Counted from the stretch's first letter, positions 36,794 through 45,424 are shown. The stretch is DNA of 64,000 bases from an uncultured Sulfitobacter sp. (GCA_937928635.1 CALFWM010000043.1:1-64000); one strand, 5' to 3'. Made by a program: numbers and translations. The notes: generated from the letters alone by a model not told the origin.

Positions 36794-38164
36794 ATGTCCC
36801 TAGATGATGTCCTCTCGCGTATAGATGCTGATCTGTCTGACGCCACAGACCGCTTGATTGATCTGCTGCGCATCCCTTCCATTTCCACCGACCCGGCATT
36901 TGCGCAAGACTGCGACCGCGCCGCGGATTGGTTGGTGACTGAACTGTCGGGCATGGGTGTTGACGTGTCCAAACGGCCCACGCCCGGCCACCCGATGGTT
37001 GTGGGCCATGCGGGCAGCGGCGGTCCGCATTTGCTGTTTTACGGGCATTACGATGTGCAGCCGGTTGACCCGCTTGATCTGTGGGACCGGGATCCGTTTG
37101 ACCCGGTGATTGAGGAAACGCCAAAGGGTCGGGTCATTCGCGGGCGCGGATCATCCGATGACAAAGGGCAGCTAATGACCTTTGTCGAGGCCCTGCGCGC
37201 CTGGAAAGCCATCAAGGGCGACTGGCCCTGCCGGATCACGTTTTTCTTTGAAGGGGAAGAAGAATCAGGCTCCCCCTCGCTGGTGCCCTTCATGAAAGAA
37301 AACGTGGAGGAGCTGAAATCAGACATCGCGCTGATCTGCGACACGGGCCTGTTTGAATCCAAAACACCTGCCATTGTGACCATGCTGCGCGGGCTTCTGG
37401 GCGAGGAACTGACCATCACCGCCCCAGACAAGGATCTGCATTCGGGCATGTATGGTGGCATCGCAATGAACCCCATCCGCGTGCTGAGCCGCATCATCGC
37501 CGCGCTGCATGATGACACCGGGCGCATCACTGTGCCGGGGTTTTATGACGGAGTGCCAGAGCTGTCGGATGAGCTGGAGGCGCAATGGCAGGGCCTTGCC
37601 TTTGATCACGCGACATTTTTGGGCGATGTGGATCTGTCAGAGCCTGCGGGCGAGCAAGGCCGTACACCGCTGGAGATGATCTGGTCGCGCCCAACCTGCG
37701 ACGTCAATGGCATTTGGGGTGGCTACAACGGGGATGGGTTCAAAACCGTGCTGCCCGCCATGGCCCATGCCAAAATCAGCTTTCGACTGGTGGGCACGCA
37801 AGACCCGCTGGCCATTCGCGAAAGTTTCCGCGCCATGGTGCAAGCGGCATTGCCGGTTGACTGCACGGTCACTTTTCAGGGCCATGGTGCCTCTGCCGCG
37901 TCCGGGGCGGATACAACGGGTGCGATGTTTGAACAGGCGCGCGCGGCGCTGAGTGCAGAATGGGGTGTGCCTGCGGCCTATGTCGGCTGTGGCGGGTCGA
38001 TCCCGATTGCCGGGCATTTCCAGCAGATCACCGGCACGGAACCGATGTTGGTGGGATTTGGCAAGGATGACGACGCGATCCATTCCCCGAATGAGAAATA
38101 CGACCTGGAGAGCTTTCACAAAGGCATCCGGTCTTGGGCGCGCATTCTGGATGCGGTGAGCTAA
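36794..38164 (+). CDS. M20-family metallopeptidase (dipeptidase-like)
   Basis: A 456-residue di-zinc hydrolase. FYGHYDVQPVDP supplies the first His/Asp ligands, GRGSSDDKGQL the bridging Asp and FEGEEESGSPS the catalytic and ligand Glu pair; a dimerisation domain lies around 200-310. It resembles the carnosinase/DapE-like M20 dipeptidases. Cytosolic, no signal peptide. The substrate is not known. A REP-like hairpin follows the stop. Confidence 0.9.
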   Translation: MSLDDVLSRIDADLSDATDRLIDLLRIPSISTDPAFAQDCDRAADWLVTELSGMGVDVSKRPTPGHPMVVGHAGSGGPHLLFYGHYDVQPVDPLDLWDRDPFDPVIEETPKGRVIRGRGSSDDKGQLMTFVEALRAWKAIKGDWPCRITFFFEGEEESGSPSLVPFMKENVEELKSDIALICDTGLFESKTPAIVTMLRGLLGEELTITAPDKDLHSGMYGGIAMNPIRVLSRIIAALHDDTGRITVPGFYDGVPELSDELEAQWQGLAFDHATFLGDVDLSEPAGEQGRTPLEMIWSRPTCDVNGIWGGYNGDGFKTVLPAMAHAKISFRLVGTQDPLAIRESFRAMVQAALPVDCTVTFQGHGASAASGADTTGAMFEQARAALSAEWGVPAAYVGCGGSIPIAGHFQQITGTEPMLVGFGKDDDAIHSPNEKYDLESFHKGIRSWARILDAVS

Positions 38165-38182
38165 GGCAGGCCCTTCAAACAT

Positions 38183-38208
38183 TAGGCGGGCCAGCAGGCC
38201 CGCCTTAC
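38183..38208 (+). repeat. REP-like hairpin after the M20 peptidase (copy 2)
   Basis: GGCGGGCC (38185-38192) pairs with GGCCCGCC (38197-38204) around AGCA, followed by TTACG. It belongs to the same family as 23203-23230 and 57464-57491 and probably ends or protects the peptidase mRNA. Confidence 0.65.
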
Positions 38209-38304
38209 GCGGCAACGGACGGTGCTATTTTGGCGCATGATCCGGGTCGCATGGCCCCCCAAGGCACGGCTACCCCTGTGATGACCAGAACAGGAGCCTT
38301 GCCC

Positions 38305-39513
38305 ATGTCCCCTCTCACACCCCTTATCCGCGCCGCCTATGGTCTGCACATCGCAGACCAGATCGCGCTGGTGTCTGTGCCCCTTGTTGCCGCGCTGGTG
38401 TTTGACGCCCCTGCCCCGGTGATTGGCGCGTTGATTGCCTGTCAATCAATGGCGCATTTGCTGGGCTCTGTGCCCTTTGGCATCTTGGTAGACACGGTGC
38501 AGTTGCGCAGACTTGCAATGATCGCAGCGGGGATCAGCCTCATTGGGTTTGGCGCGGCGGCCCTTGGCGTGGCCTCTGGCAGTTTGATCGGGTTTGGCTG
38601 CGCCATCACCTTTTCGGGCTTTGGCATTGTGCTTTACACCCTGACCGCCTTGTCGGCAGTGCCAAGGATCACGGACATACAACACCTTGCGCCCGCCAAC
38701 GCGCGTCTTGAGCTGCCCCGCGCGATGGCCTCACTTGCGGTGCCGCTGAGCATCGGGCTGGTGGTCTCTGACTTTACCGCCGGGTGGCTGTTCCCCACGG
38801 CGGCGGCCTGTGCCGCATTTGCCTGCGTTATCACATGGCGCTTGCCGCCTATCGCCCCGGCGCCAAGGTCCGCTGCGGGCGGCATTTTACGCCGCATTTC
38901 GGAGGGCGGTGTTTTTGTCTGGCGCCACCCCTTGCTGCGCGCCATTTTGTTCTGCGCCCTGTTCTGGAATTTTGCCTTTTCGGCCCTGCTGGTCAGCATG
39001 GTGCCCCTGATTGAGGACGTCTATCTGATGGCGCCGGGCACCTTTGGCATTGCCCTTGCTGCCTTTGGCGCGGGCGCGGTATTGGGGTCCTGGATCAGCA
39101 CACGGATGGGCACGCGCATCGCACCGCAAGTGGTCTTGCTGTTTGGTCCGGGCGTGTCGATCCTGGCCCCGCTGATTTTGATCAACATCGGGGCCACGCA
39201 CAGCCCCTTGCTGATCTACCTTGCCTTTCTGATCATCGGGTTTGGCCCCTCGATGTGGTTGATTGCGCAGAACGCGGTGCGCCAGCGTGTCTCGCCGCCA
39301 CAGGTTCTGGGCCGGGTGAATGCGGTGATCCAGACGGCGATTTATGGCGTGCGCCCGCTGGCTGCGTTGATCTCGGGAGCGGTTGTGGGCGCAACATCAC
39401 CCAAGGTGGGGCTTGCACTGGTGCTGGCGGGTTTTACCCTGTCGTTCCTTGCGGCGGCGCTCAGCGGGTTGCGGCACGTGAAAAGCTACAGCGCGCTGCG
39501 CGCCACACCCTGA
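38305..39513 (+). CDS. Major facilitator superfamily transporter
   Basis: A 402-residue protein with about twelve hydrophobic segments. The loop PFGILVDTVQLRRLAMIAAG is the MFS motif A position (G-x-x-x-D-x-x-x-R-R). ATG 38305 was chosen because CAGGAGC lies eight bases before it; an in-frame ATG at 38281 is possible. Efflux or uptake of a small solute is likely, but the substrate is unknown. It is related by position only to the peptidase upstream. Confidence 0.85.
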   Translation: MSPLTPLIRAAYGLHIADQIALVSVPLVAALVFDAPAPVIGALIACQSMAHLLGSVPFGILVDTVQLRRLAMIAAGISLIGFGAAALGVASGSLIGFGCAITFSGFGIVLYTLTALSAVPRITDIQHLAPANARLELPRAMASLAVPLSIGLVVSDFTAGWLFPTAAACAAFACVITWRLPPIAPAPRSAAGGILRRISEGGVFVWRHPLLRAILFCALFWNFAFSALLVSMVPLIEDVYLMAPGTFGIALAAFGAGAVLGSWISTRMGTRIAPQVVLLFGPGVSILAPLILINIGATHSPLLIYLAFLIIGFGPSMWLIAQNAVRQRVSPPQVLGRVNAVIQTAIYGVRPLAALISGAVVGATSPKVGLALVLAGFTLSFLAAALSGLRHVKSYSALRATP

Positions 39514-39648
39514 GGGTCACTTGCTGCGCCTCTTTTGCCCCTAAAAAGGCCCATGACAGCCTTGTGCAGGTCTCACAAGACGTTCACAGGTGCTTCATCT
39601 TGACGAAATAGGGTTTTCATCCCTGCACATCGTGCTCTTTATGGTCCT

Positions 39649-40569
39649 ATGGTTTCGCGCATCACATTGGCTTTCGCGGCCCTTTGTCTGATCTATGCCT
39701 GCACGCAGGTGGTTGATTTGCGCCCTGAGGCACCCGCCGTGGCCCTGCCGACCAGCGCCCCCGCGCCAGAAGAAACCATAAAACCTACACCTCTCCCAAC
39801 CTTTGACACCGCCGAAGTGCTGGTGCTGGGCGACAGCCAAATCTCTTTCGGCGCGGGCGGGGCCTACACTGCGTTTTTTGCGAACCTTGAGCAGAACTGC
39901 GGCGCGATGCCGCCCGGATTTGCGCGCGCGGAGGCGGCGGCGATTGGGGTGCGCTCGACCGCGCTGCACCATTGGACCGCGCGCGACAGCGAAACGCGCG
40001 GCATGATCTGTGATGTGGATGAAAAATTTGGCGTGAACGCGGGCAGTTACGGCGTGACCTCTGCCGGGCGCACCTATGTGCAGATTGGCGCGGACCCGAA
40101 CTATCCTTTCTGCCCCACAGGTCGCAGCCCGCTTGAAGCGGTGTTTGAGACACCAAAATATGACCCGGACCTTGTTGTGCTGGCCTTTTTGGGCAATGCG
40201 ACGGATCGCTGGCAAAATGCCGCAAATGCCCGCAATGACTGGCAGACTGCCGCGGCCCAGCTGCCCGGTGAGACGCCCTGTATCGTGATGACCACCATCC
40301 CCAGCTACATGGGGGATGAAAATGACCGGCGCAGCCGTGCCCAATCCAACCTTGCGGCGGCGGTGACGGGTGAAGGCACCTGCGCCTTTGTGCCCGGGTT
40401 CACCTCAGCAACACGGCGCGCCATTGAGGGCAACGCCGCCTATTTCCGCACCGATGCCAGCGGCGCCGTGACCGACCCCCGCCATCCCACGGCCAGCTCT
40501 GCGGAGACCTTCATTGATATTCAGACCCCCGCCCTCTGCGCTGCTGTGGCGGCCGTGTTGCCAAAGTGA
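39649..40569 (+). CDS. Secreted SGNH-hydrolase-like protein, first of a tandem pair
   Basis: A 306-residue protein with an export signal that may be a lipoprotein signal (LIYAC, Cys18). LVLGDSQISFG (Ser63) is an SGNH block I, GVRSTALHHWTAR supplies a conserved turn, LGNAT fits block III and DPRHPT gives the Asp-x-x-His of block V. SGNH enzymes are esterases or O-acyl hydrolases, often on cell-wall or exopolysaccharide O-acetyl groups. It ends in a GTGA overlap with its paralogue. The family call rests on these motifs only. Confidence 0.7.
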   Translation: MVSRITLAFAALCLIYACTQVVDLRPEAPAVALPTSAPAPEETIKPTPLPTFDTAEVLVLGDSQISFGAGGAYTAFFANLEQNCGAMPPGFARAEAAAIGVRSTALHHWTARDSETRGMICDVDEKFGVNAGSYGVTSAGRTYVQIGADPNYPFCPTGRSPLEAVFETPKYDPDLVVLAFLGNATDRWQNAANARNDWQTAAAQLPGETPCIVMTTIPSYMGDENDRRSRAQSNLAAAVTGEGTCAFVPGFTSATRRAIEGNAAYFRTDASGAVTDPRHPTASSAETFIDIQTPALCAAVAAVLPK

Positions 40570-41561
40570 GAGTTTTGCCGATGTTCCGCGCCCTTGCCCT
40601 AACCGCCTCCCTCTTTGCGGCCCCGATGGCCCATTCAGACCCGTTTGTCTCGCCTGACATTCTGGTCCTGGGCGACAGCCAGATCCCGTTTGGATCAGGC
40701 CCTGTGTTCCTCGACTTCTTTGAAAACCTCAAAAGCCATTGCCCACCCAAGCCCCATCAGGAGGTCGCGCTGGCCCAGATTGACGACATGAAAGTGGCGG
40801 TGATTGGCGTGCGCTCCACCTCGCTGCATTCCTGGACGGCGCGCAAGGGGGGCGGCAAAAGTGCGATCTGCAAGGTGGACCGCAAATGGAAGGTCAACGC
40901 GGGCACCTTTGGCTTCATCAACCAAACCGGCAACAAATATAAACAGATGGGCCAAGGCAAACCCTATCAGTTCTGCCAAAAGGGCAAGTCAGCGTTTGAG
41001 GCGATGTTCCGGCCCGACTATTACCAGCCCAAACTGCTGCTGATGTCCTTTTTGGGCAATTCGACCAAACGCTGGGGCTCCAGCCGCGAAAAGGCACTGG
41101 AAGATGTGAAAAAGCTGATGGCGCAAATCCCTGAGGGCACGCCCTGCATCTTTATGACAACCGCGCCCCCCTATTCCAAAAAGATCGTGGATCGGCGCCT
41201 GAAAGCGCAGGCCAACATCAAATGGGCGTTTGAGCAAACCGGCGGCAGCTGTACCTTTCTTGAAGGGGCCACGCCCGAAACTGTCGCGGCCAACAAGGGC
41301 AACAAACACTATTTCCGCCGCAACAAATCGGGCCGGGTGAAAGACCCCTATCACCCCAACGAACGCGCGGCGAAGAATTTTTTCCAGATCAGAATGGGTA
41401 AAATCTGCAACGCGATTTACGATGAAATTACCGTGCCTTTGGCCACTCCCCCCGCACCTGCTGTGACGGCGGGGCCGCCTGCGGCGACGGTTGCACCTAC
41501 GCCAGTGACCAAGATAGAGGTGCCGACCCCGCTGGCCGATACGGTGTTGGCCAAACGGTAG
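40566..41561 (+). CDS. Secreted SGNH-hydrolase-like protein, second of a tandem pair
   Basis: A 331-residue paralogue of the preceding gene: LVLGDSQIPFG (Ser38), GVRSTSLHSWTARK, LGNST and DPYHPN are in the same order and spacing. It is more basic than its partner, with many Lys, and ends in a low-complexity Pro/Ala/Thr tail of about 50 residues. A signal peptide (FRALALTASLFAAPMAHS) targets export. GTG 40566 overlaps the previous stop; ATG 40581 is an alternative start. The pair probably arose by duplication and may act on the same polymer. Confidence 0.7.
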   Translation: MRVLPMFRALALTASLFAAPMAHSDPFVSPDILVLGDSQIPFGSGPVFLDFFENLKSHCPPKPHQEVALAQIDDMKVAVIGVRSTSLHSWTARKGGGKSAICKVDRKWKVNAGTFGFINQTGNKYKQMGQGKPYQFCQKGKSAFEAMFRPDYYQPKLLLMSFLGNSTKRWGSSREKALEDVKKLMAQIPEGTPCIFMTTAPPYSKKIVDRRLKAQANIKWAFEQTGGSCTFLEGATPETVAANKGNKHYFRRNKSGRVKDPYHPNERAAKNFFQIRMGKICNAIYDEITVPLATPPAPAVTAGPPAATVAPTPVTKIEVPTPLADTVLAKR

Positions 41562-41650
41562 CGCCCCGCGCTTACACGTTGCGGGCCTTCTGGGAAGACG
41601 CCATAGTTGAACGCCACGTTCACCCCACGGCCCCCGGAAAGGCAACCGCC

Positions 41651-42535
41651 ATGACATCCCCCACAACCATTCTGCCCAGGTTTTCGGCCCATCTGACACA
41701 GATTAACAACCAGTATGTGTTTTATGCGCGCGGCGGCACGGGCCCCGCCGTTCTGCTGCTGCATGGTTTCCCGCAAACCCATGCCATGTGGCACGCGGTG
41801 GCCCCGGTATTGGCCCGGCATTTCACAGTGATCGCCCCTGATTTGCGTGGCTACGGCACCTCTGGCAAACCCCATGGCACGGCGCACTATACCTTTCGCG
41901 AGATGGCGGCAGGCCCCTCTGCGCTGATGTCATCTCTTGGGTTTGAGCATTATCATCTGATTGGCCATGACCGCGGGGGCCGCACGGCCCATCGGTTGGC
42001 ATTGGACACACCACAAGCGGTGCGCAGCCTGACGGTGATGGATATTATCCCGACGCATCTGTTGCTGAATAACCTGCGCCGGGAAGTTGCAAAGGCCTAT
42101 TATCACTGGTTTTTTCTGGCCCAACCCGCGCCTTTCCCGGAAACCCTGATTGGCCATGACCCGGATGCATTTTATGAAACCGCCTTGCAGGCCTGGGGGG
42201 CGACACCCCTGTCTGCGTTCTCAGACGCGGCCCTGAATGCCTACCGCACCGCCTGGCGCGACCCCGATACCATCCGCGGCATGTGCGAAGACTACCGCGC
42301 CGCGCTGGAGCTGGATTTTGATCTGGACGCCGCCGACCTTGCGCGCCGTGTCGATTGCCCCGCCCTTGTGATGTGGGGCGCGGATGGCGCCATGGGCCGG
42401 ATGTATGACGTGGCGGACACATGGAATGATCGCCTGTCCGACATGCGCGGCGTCGCCGTGCCGGGCGGTCATTTCTTCGTGGATGAACACCCCGAACAGA
42501 CGACGGAGGCGTTGCTGGACTTTCTTTTGCGGTAA
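41651..42535 (+). CDS. Alpha/beta hydrolase, probable fluoroacetate/haloacetate dehalogenase
   Basis: A 294-residue alpha/beta hydrolase. The nucleophile Asp107 lies in GHDRGGRTAHR, with Arg108 and Arg111 positioned to bind a carboxylate. Asp131 (MDIIPT) and His274 (GGHFFVDEHPE) complete the triad. HWFFLAQPAPFPE (His152, Trp153) and Tyr215 correspond to the halide-pocket residues described for fluoroacetate dehalogenase RPA1163. PDLRGYG is also typical. The complete active-site set makes C-halogen hydrolysis more likely than esterase or epoxide hydrolase activity, but no assay supports it. Confidence 0.8.
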   Translation: MTSPTTILPRFSAHLTQINNQYVFYARGGTGPAVLLLHGFPQTHAMWHAVAPVLARHFTVIAPDLRGYGTSGKPHGTAHYTFREMAAGPSALMSSLGFEHYHLIGHDRGGRTAHRLALDTPQAVRSLTVMDIIPTHLLLNNLRREVAKAYYHWFFLAQPAPFPETLIGHDPDAFYETALQAWGATPLSAFSDAALNAYRTAWRDPDTIRGMCEDYRAALELDFDLDAADLARRVDCPALVMWGADGAMGRMYDVADTWNDRLSDMRGVAVPGGHFFVDEHPEQTTEALLDFLLR

Positions 42536-42678
42536 AGTCGGGCAAGGAGCGCGCGGAGCGGTATTGTCAGAGGCGGAAGAGATGCATGCGCGGGTTAAAA
42601 AAGCAATCACGGGTATCACACGCAAATTGGCAATCTGCCGCTACGGGACATTCAAATCTGAGAGGGAATAAGCAGCGG

Positions 42679-42755
42679 TGGCGCGGTTGACGGGGCTCGA
42701 ACCCGCGACCTCCGGCGTGACAGGCCGGCACTCTAACCAACTGAGCTACAACCGC
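42679..42755 (-). tRNA. tRNA-Asp (GTC)
   Basis: On the minus strand GCGGTTG (acceptor), TAGCTCAGTTGGTTAGA (D arm), CCGGCCTGTCACGCCGG (anticodon GTC) and GGTTCGAGCCCC (T arm) close on CAACCGC with discriminator G. The 3' CCA is encoded, giving 77 nucleotides. Confidence 0.95.
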
Positions 42756-42883
42756 CCACTGCGCACCGCATCTCTGCGGTGTTCGGTTCTAATATGGGCA
42801 GTACCACGCCCCGTCAAGCGGGGTTTGCAAAGTTTTGTTGGTTTTCTGGATTTCCCGCACTTTAGCAGCCCACAGGAGGCGGG

Positions 42884-42949
42884 ATGTTTGCAATTCATTG
42901 GTGGACTGTGGCGACCCTGGCAATCGGGTTGGCCGCGTCTTGGATTTAG
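42884..42949 (+). CDS. Possible 21-residue membrane peptide between two tRNA genes
   Basis: A perfect AGGAGG (42874-42879 region) precedes ATG 42884 with short spacing. The product starts MFAIHWWTVATLAIG and ends LAASWI, a single hydrophobic helix with paired Trp. It is on the strand opposite to both tRNAs. Codon usage is unremarkable. It could be a small membrane protein or a chance frame; no homology was checked. Confidence 0.35.
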   Translation: MFAIHWWTVATLAIGLAASWI

Positions 42950-43051
42950 AATCAATAAGATAGAAACATCTGGTGGCGAACCGTGCGGCACGGTGCATGG
43001 TCACATGACAGGTAGCGCATCAAGCGCCTGTTGCATTGAACGTAAGGGGTT

Positions 43052-43127
<76 letters not shown>

Positions 43128-43162
43128 GCTGCGCGTCTCTTAGCGCAAAGCCTATGGGGCCT

Positions 43163-43732
43163 TCAAGCCCCCAATTTGAGCCTTTTTTGCCGCCCCCCCT
43201 CCACATGGAAAACAACCCCCTGCCCGCCGGGCATTTCGCGCAGCGCAGATATCGGGTTTTGTGTCAGGATAAGCCGCAGCATCCGTGATGTAATTCCATG
43301 GGTGATCAAGACGGCAGGCCCGCCCAAGCGCTCAAGAAACCGGGAACATCGGGCGTGAAGTCGTTGAAATCCCTCACCTTCCGGGGCCAGTTCATAAAGG
43401 TCAAACCCATCCTGCGCCTTGCATCGGGCCATCAGTTCTGCACGGTTGCGCCCTGCCCATGTGCCAAGACCAATCTCCCTCAGATCATCGTCCTGATGCA
43501 TTTCAGCGATCAACCCCTCCAAGGCAAGACGCGCCGTTTGTTGTGCGCGCCCTTGCGGGCTGCAAATGGCGCGGTAGCCGGTCAAATCCAGATTGGAAAG
43601 GATGGCGCGCTGCTCCGCCGCCTGTGCGCGACCACGGGCTGTCAATGGGCTGTCATAATGGCCCTGCAAACGTCCCGCCGCGTTCCATTCCGTTTCACCA
43701 TGACGCAGAATATAGAGCGGCCCATCGGCCAT
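43163..43732 (-). CDS. Histidine phosphatase (phosphoglycerate-mutase-like), second gene
   Basis: A 189-residue enzyme with the RHGETEWN phospho-His motif at the N-terminus and VLITHGITSRMLR near the C-terminus. It belongs to the broad-specificity histidine phosphatase branch; cofactor-dependent mutase features are not evident. It overlaps the preceding paralogue by one base (TAATG) and is presumably cotranslated. Its substrate is unknown. Confidence 0.88.
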   Translation of the reverse strand: MADGPLYILRHGETEWNAAGRLQGHYDSPLTARGRAQAAEQRAILSNLDLTGYRAICSPQGRAQQTARLALEGLIAEMHQDDDLREIGLGTWAGRNRAELMARCKAQDGFDLYELAPEGEGFQRLHARCSRFLERLGGPAVLITHGITSRMLRLILTQNPISALREMPGGQGVVFHVEGGRQKRLKLGA

Positions 43733-44313
43733 TACAGATCACCTTCCAGCACTTGCTCAACACCATTTTCCAATTGATAAACAACGCCTTGATGGTTTGA
43801 CAGCTGACCGGCTTGTGCTACGTCAAGCCCACGAAGGTGCGCCCGCAAGACCTGCCCCAACAGGCCATGTGCCACAATCACGCTCGGCCTTTCCAGCGTA
43901 TTCAAAAACGAAACGATCCGGCTGTGAAACGCCGCGATCCCCTCGCCGCCCTCCGCCTGCGCGTAAATATCCAGCGCATTTGGCCCTGACGCAGCCCAAT
44001 CAGGGTGTGTTTTTATAATATCCGCCCGCAGCAACCCTTGCCATTGACCAGCATGAATTTCCTTAAGGCGGTCGTCGGTTTGATACGCGGCTCCCCGCAA
44101 AGCAATATCTGCCGTGTGCCGCGCCCGCCCCAGGGGGGAGGCAAAAAGGGCGGGAAGCGGCGCAAGAATGGCACGCATGATCCGGCTTTGCCGATGCGCC
44201 TCTGCAATCCCTTGTTCTGTCAGCGGCGAATCAAGCTGGCCTTGCAGGCGATATTGTTTGTTCCATTCCGTCTGCCCGTGCCGCAGGAACCAGATTTTCG
44301 GATAGCTCACCAT
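43732..44313 (-). CDS. Histidine phosphatase (phosphoglycerate-mutase-like), first gene
   Basis: A 193-residue paralogue of the next gene, with FLRHGQTEWN (phospho-His), FASPLGRARHTAD and VIVAHGLLGQVLR. Both retain the same catalytic Arg-His-Gly and second His, so both should be active. The tandem arrangement suggests duplication with different substrates. Confidence 0.88.
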   Translation of the reverse strand: MVSYPKIWFLRHGQTEWNKQYRLQGQLDSPLTEQGIAEAHRQSRIMRAILAPLPALFASPLGRARHTADIALRGAAYQTDDRLKEIHAGQWQGLLRADIIKTHPDWAASGPNALDIYAQAEGGEGIAAFHSRIVSFLNTLERPSVIVAHGLLGQVLRAHLRGLDVAQAGQLSNHQGVVYQLENGVEQVLEGDL

Positions 44314-44416
44314 TATGCCTTTTCATCCCACCTATCACAGGGTGGCCTGCGTTTGTTTTGTTTTCAAATGAGCGGTTCTATAGCGAAATGCAAATAACTT
44401 GAAACACATTGTATCT

Positions 44417-44455
44417 CCTAACCAGTTGAAATCTTTGATTTCAGGCAGGGTTAGG
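44417..44455 (-). repeat. CCTAAC/GTTAGG hairpin at the HU 3' end (copy 1)
   Basis: CCTAACC (44417-44423) pairs with GGTTAGG (44449-44455), and inside it TGAAATC (44427-44433) pairs perfectly with GATTTCA (44437-44443) around TTT. It lies 25 bp after the HU-like stop codon. Copies with the same inner core are at 45392-45424 and 45535-45580. Confidence 0.65.
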
Positions 44456-44480
44456 TGATTCAGGTTTTTGCATTTCTGCT

Positions 44481-44915
44481 TTAGTCGTCCTGTGCTGCCC
44501 CGGCATTTGCGCTCGACGCGCCGCTTGGCGGTGTGGACTGGCGCACTTTCACCACCATCATTTTGCCGTTCGCCAGCTTTTTCTCCTTGCGCACCATAAC
44601 CTTACCCAACGGGGGCAAGATCAATTCCCGACCCTCTGCAAGCGCCTCGCCCAACACGGCGAGGGCACTTTCGATCACGGGCTTTGCGTCCTTTTTCTTT
44701 AATCCTGTCCGGGATACAACTGTCTCAACCAATTCCTTCTTGCGCATCACAGGGCCAAGAACCACGGGTTTTGGCTTATGCACAAGCGTTGGCTCGGCCC
44801 CTTTGGCGGCAATCGCCGGTGCTGTGGTTTTTGCACCTTTTGCTGTTACGGGTTTGCTTGCCTTTGGTTTTGCACGGGCTTTCGCCGTTGATGCCTTTTT
44901 ACCCGGTCCAGTCAT
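44481..44915 (-). CDS. HU/IHF-family DNA-binding protein with a basic N-terminal extension
   Basis: A 144-residue protein. The first 55 residues are low-complexity Lys/Ala/Pro (KKASTAKARAKPKASKP), like a eukaryotic H1 tail. The C-terminal part (MRKKELVETVVSRTGLKKKD, ALAVLGEALAEGRELILPPL, GKVMVRKEKKLANGK) follows the HU fold. It should bind and bend DNA, perhaps with altered affinity owing to the tail. The frame is open further upstream, but ATG 44915 (after GGGGCGG) fits best. HU next to lon is a common arrangement. Confidence 0.85.
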   Translation of the reverse strand: MTGPGKKASTAKARAKPKASKPVTAKGAKTTAPAIAAKGAEPTLVHKPKPVVLGPVMRKKELVETVVSRTGLKKKDAKPVIESALAVLGEALAEGRELILPPLGKVMVRKEKKLANGKMMVVKVRQSTPPSGASSANAGAAQDD

Positions 44916-45042
44916 TCCGCCCCACAGTATTATTGTTATCCTTTGGCAACACCTTAGCGTTGATCCCCAAATATATCCAGCATGGCTTGCCCGACACCAA
45001 CATGTTGTTATGATGACGATACAAAAATCTGGGAACAATCTC

Positions 45043-45231
45043 ATGAATAAGACAACTATAATGGCGGCCATCTTGGCCACTGCAACCTTTACATCCGGCG
45101 CAATGGCGGGCTCCTTGGCGGACCCCGTTGTAGAGCCAATCGTCATCATCGACGAAGCGACGAGCAGCAGCAGCGGAACTGCTTTGGTTGTCGCGCTTGC
45201 AATTTTGTTCACGCTTCCTGCATTGGACTGA
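45043..45231 (+). CDS. Small exported or membrane protein, Gly/Ser type
   Basis: A 62-residue protein with a signal-peptide-like start (MAAILATATFTSGAMAG), a short acidic middle (DPVVEPIVIIDEATSSSSG) and a C-terminal hydrophobic segment (ALVVALAILFTLPALD). This layout recurs in many small Rhodobacterales proteins of unknown function. GGGAAC precedes ATG 45043. It has its own strong terminator. Confidence 0.65.
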   Translation: MNKTTIMAAILATATFTSGAMAGSLADPVVEPIVIIDEATSSSSGTALVVALAILFTLPALD

Positions 45232-45255
45232 CTGAACGCGACCAATCACGCAACA

Positions 45256-45294
45256 AAAGGCCCTGCTCCAGAATATGGTGCAGGGCCTTTTTTT
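45256..45294 (+). terminator. Rho-independent terminator of the 62-residue protein gene
   Basis: AAGGCCCTGC (45257-45266) pairs with GCAGGGCCTT (45280-45289), followed by a run of seven T. Confidence 0.9.
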
Positions 45295-45327
45295 GATACT
45301 TAAGAGGCTGCGTTACAAAACACATAC

Positions 45328-45358
45328 AAAAGGGCCCCGCGATCGAGGGAGCCCTTTT
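45328..45358. terminator. Bidirectional terminator downstream of lon
   Basis: AAAAGGGC (45328-45335) pairs with GCCCTTTT (45351-45358), with inner CCC/GGG pairs. On the minus strand the stem is followed by TTTTG, so it can end transcripts coming from lon about 245 nt past the stop codon. Confidence 0.7.
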
Positions 45359-45391
45359 TAAGTCGGACGCGCAAACCGTGGATCACCGCAC

Positions 45392-45424
45392 CCTAACTGA
45401 ATCTTTCAGTTTCAACGGGTTAGG
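45392..45424 (-). repeat. CCTAAC/GTTAGG hairpin downstream of lon (degenerate copy 3)
   Basis: CCTAAC (45392-45397) and GTTAGG (45419-45424) enclose TGAATCTTTCAGTTTCA, close to the core of copy 1 (TGAAATCTTTGATTTCA). A further hairpin GTCACT/AGTGAC follows at 45443-45476. Confidence 0.55.

Noticed and set aside
44916..45245. Extended upstream frame of the HU-like gene
   Set aside because: It covers the opposite-strand 62-residue protein gene and a promoter region. ATG 44915 has a ribosome binding site.
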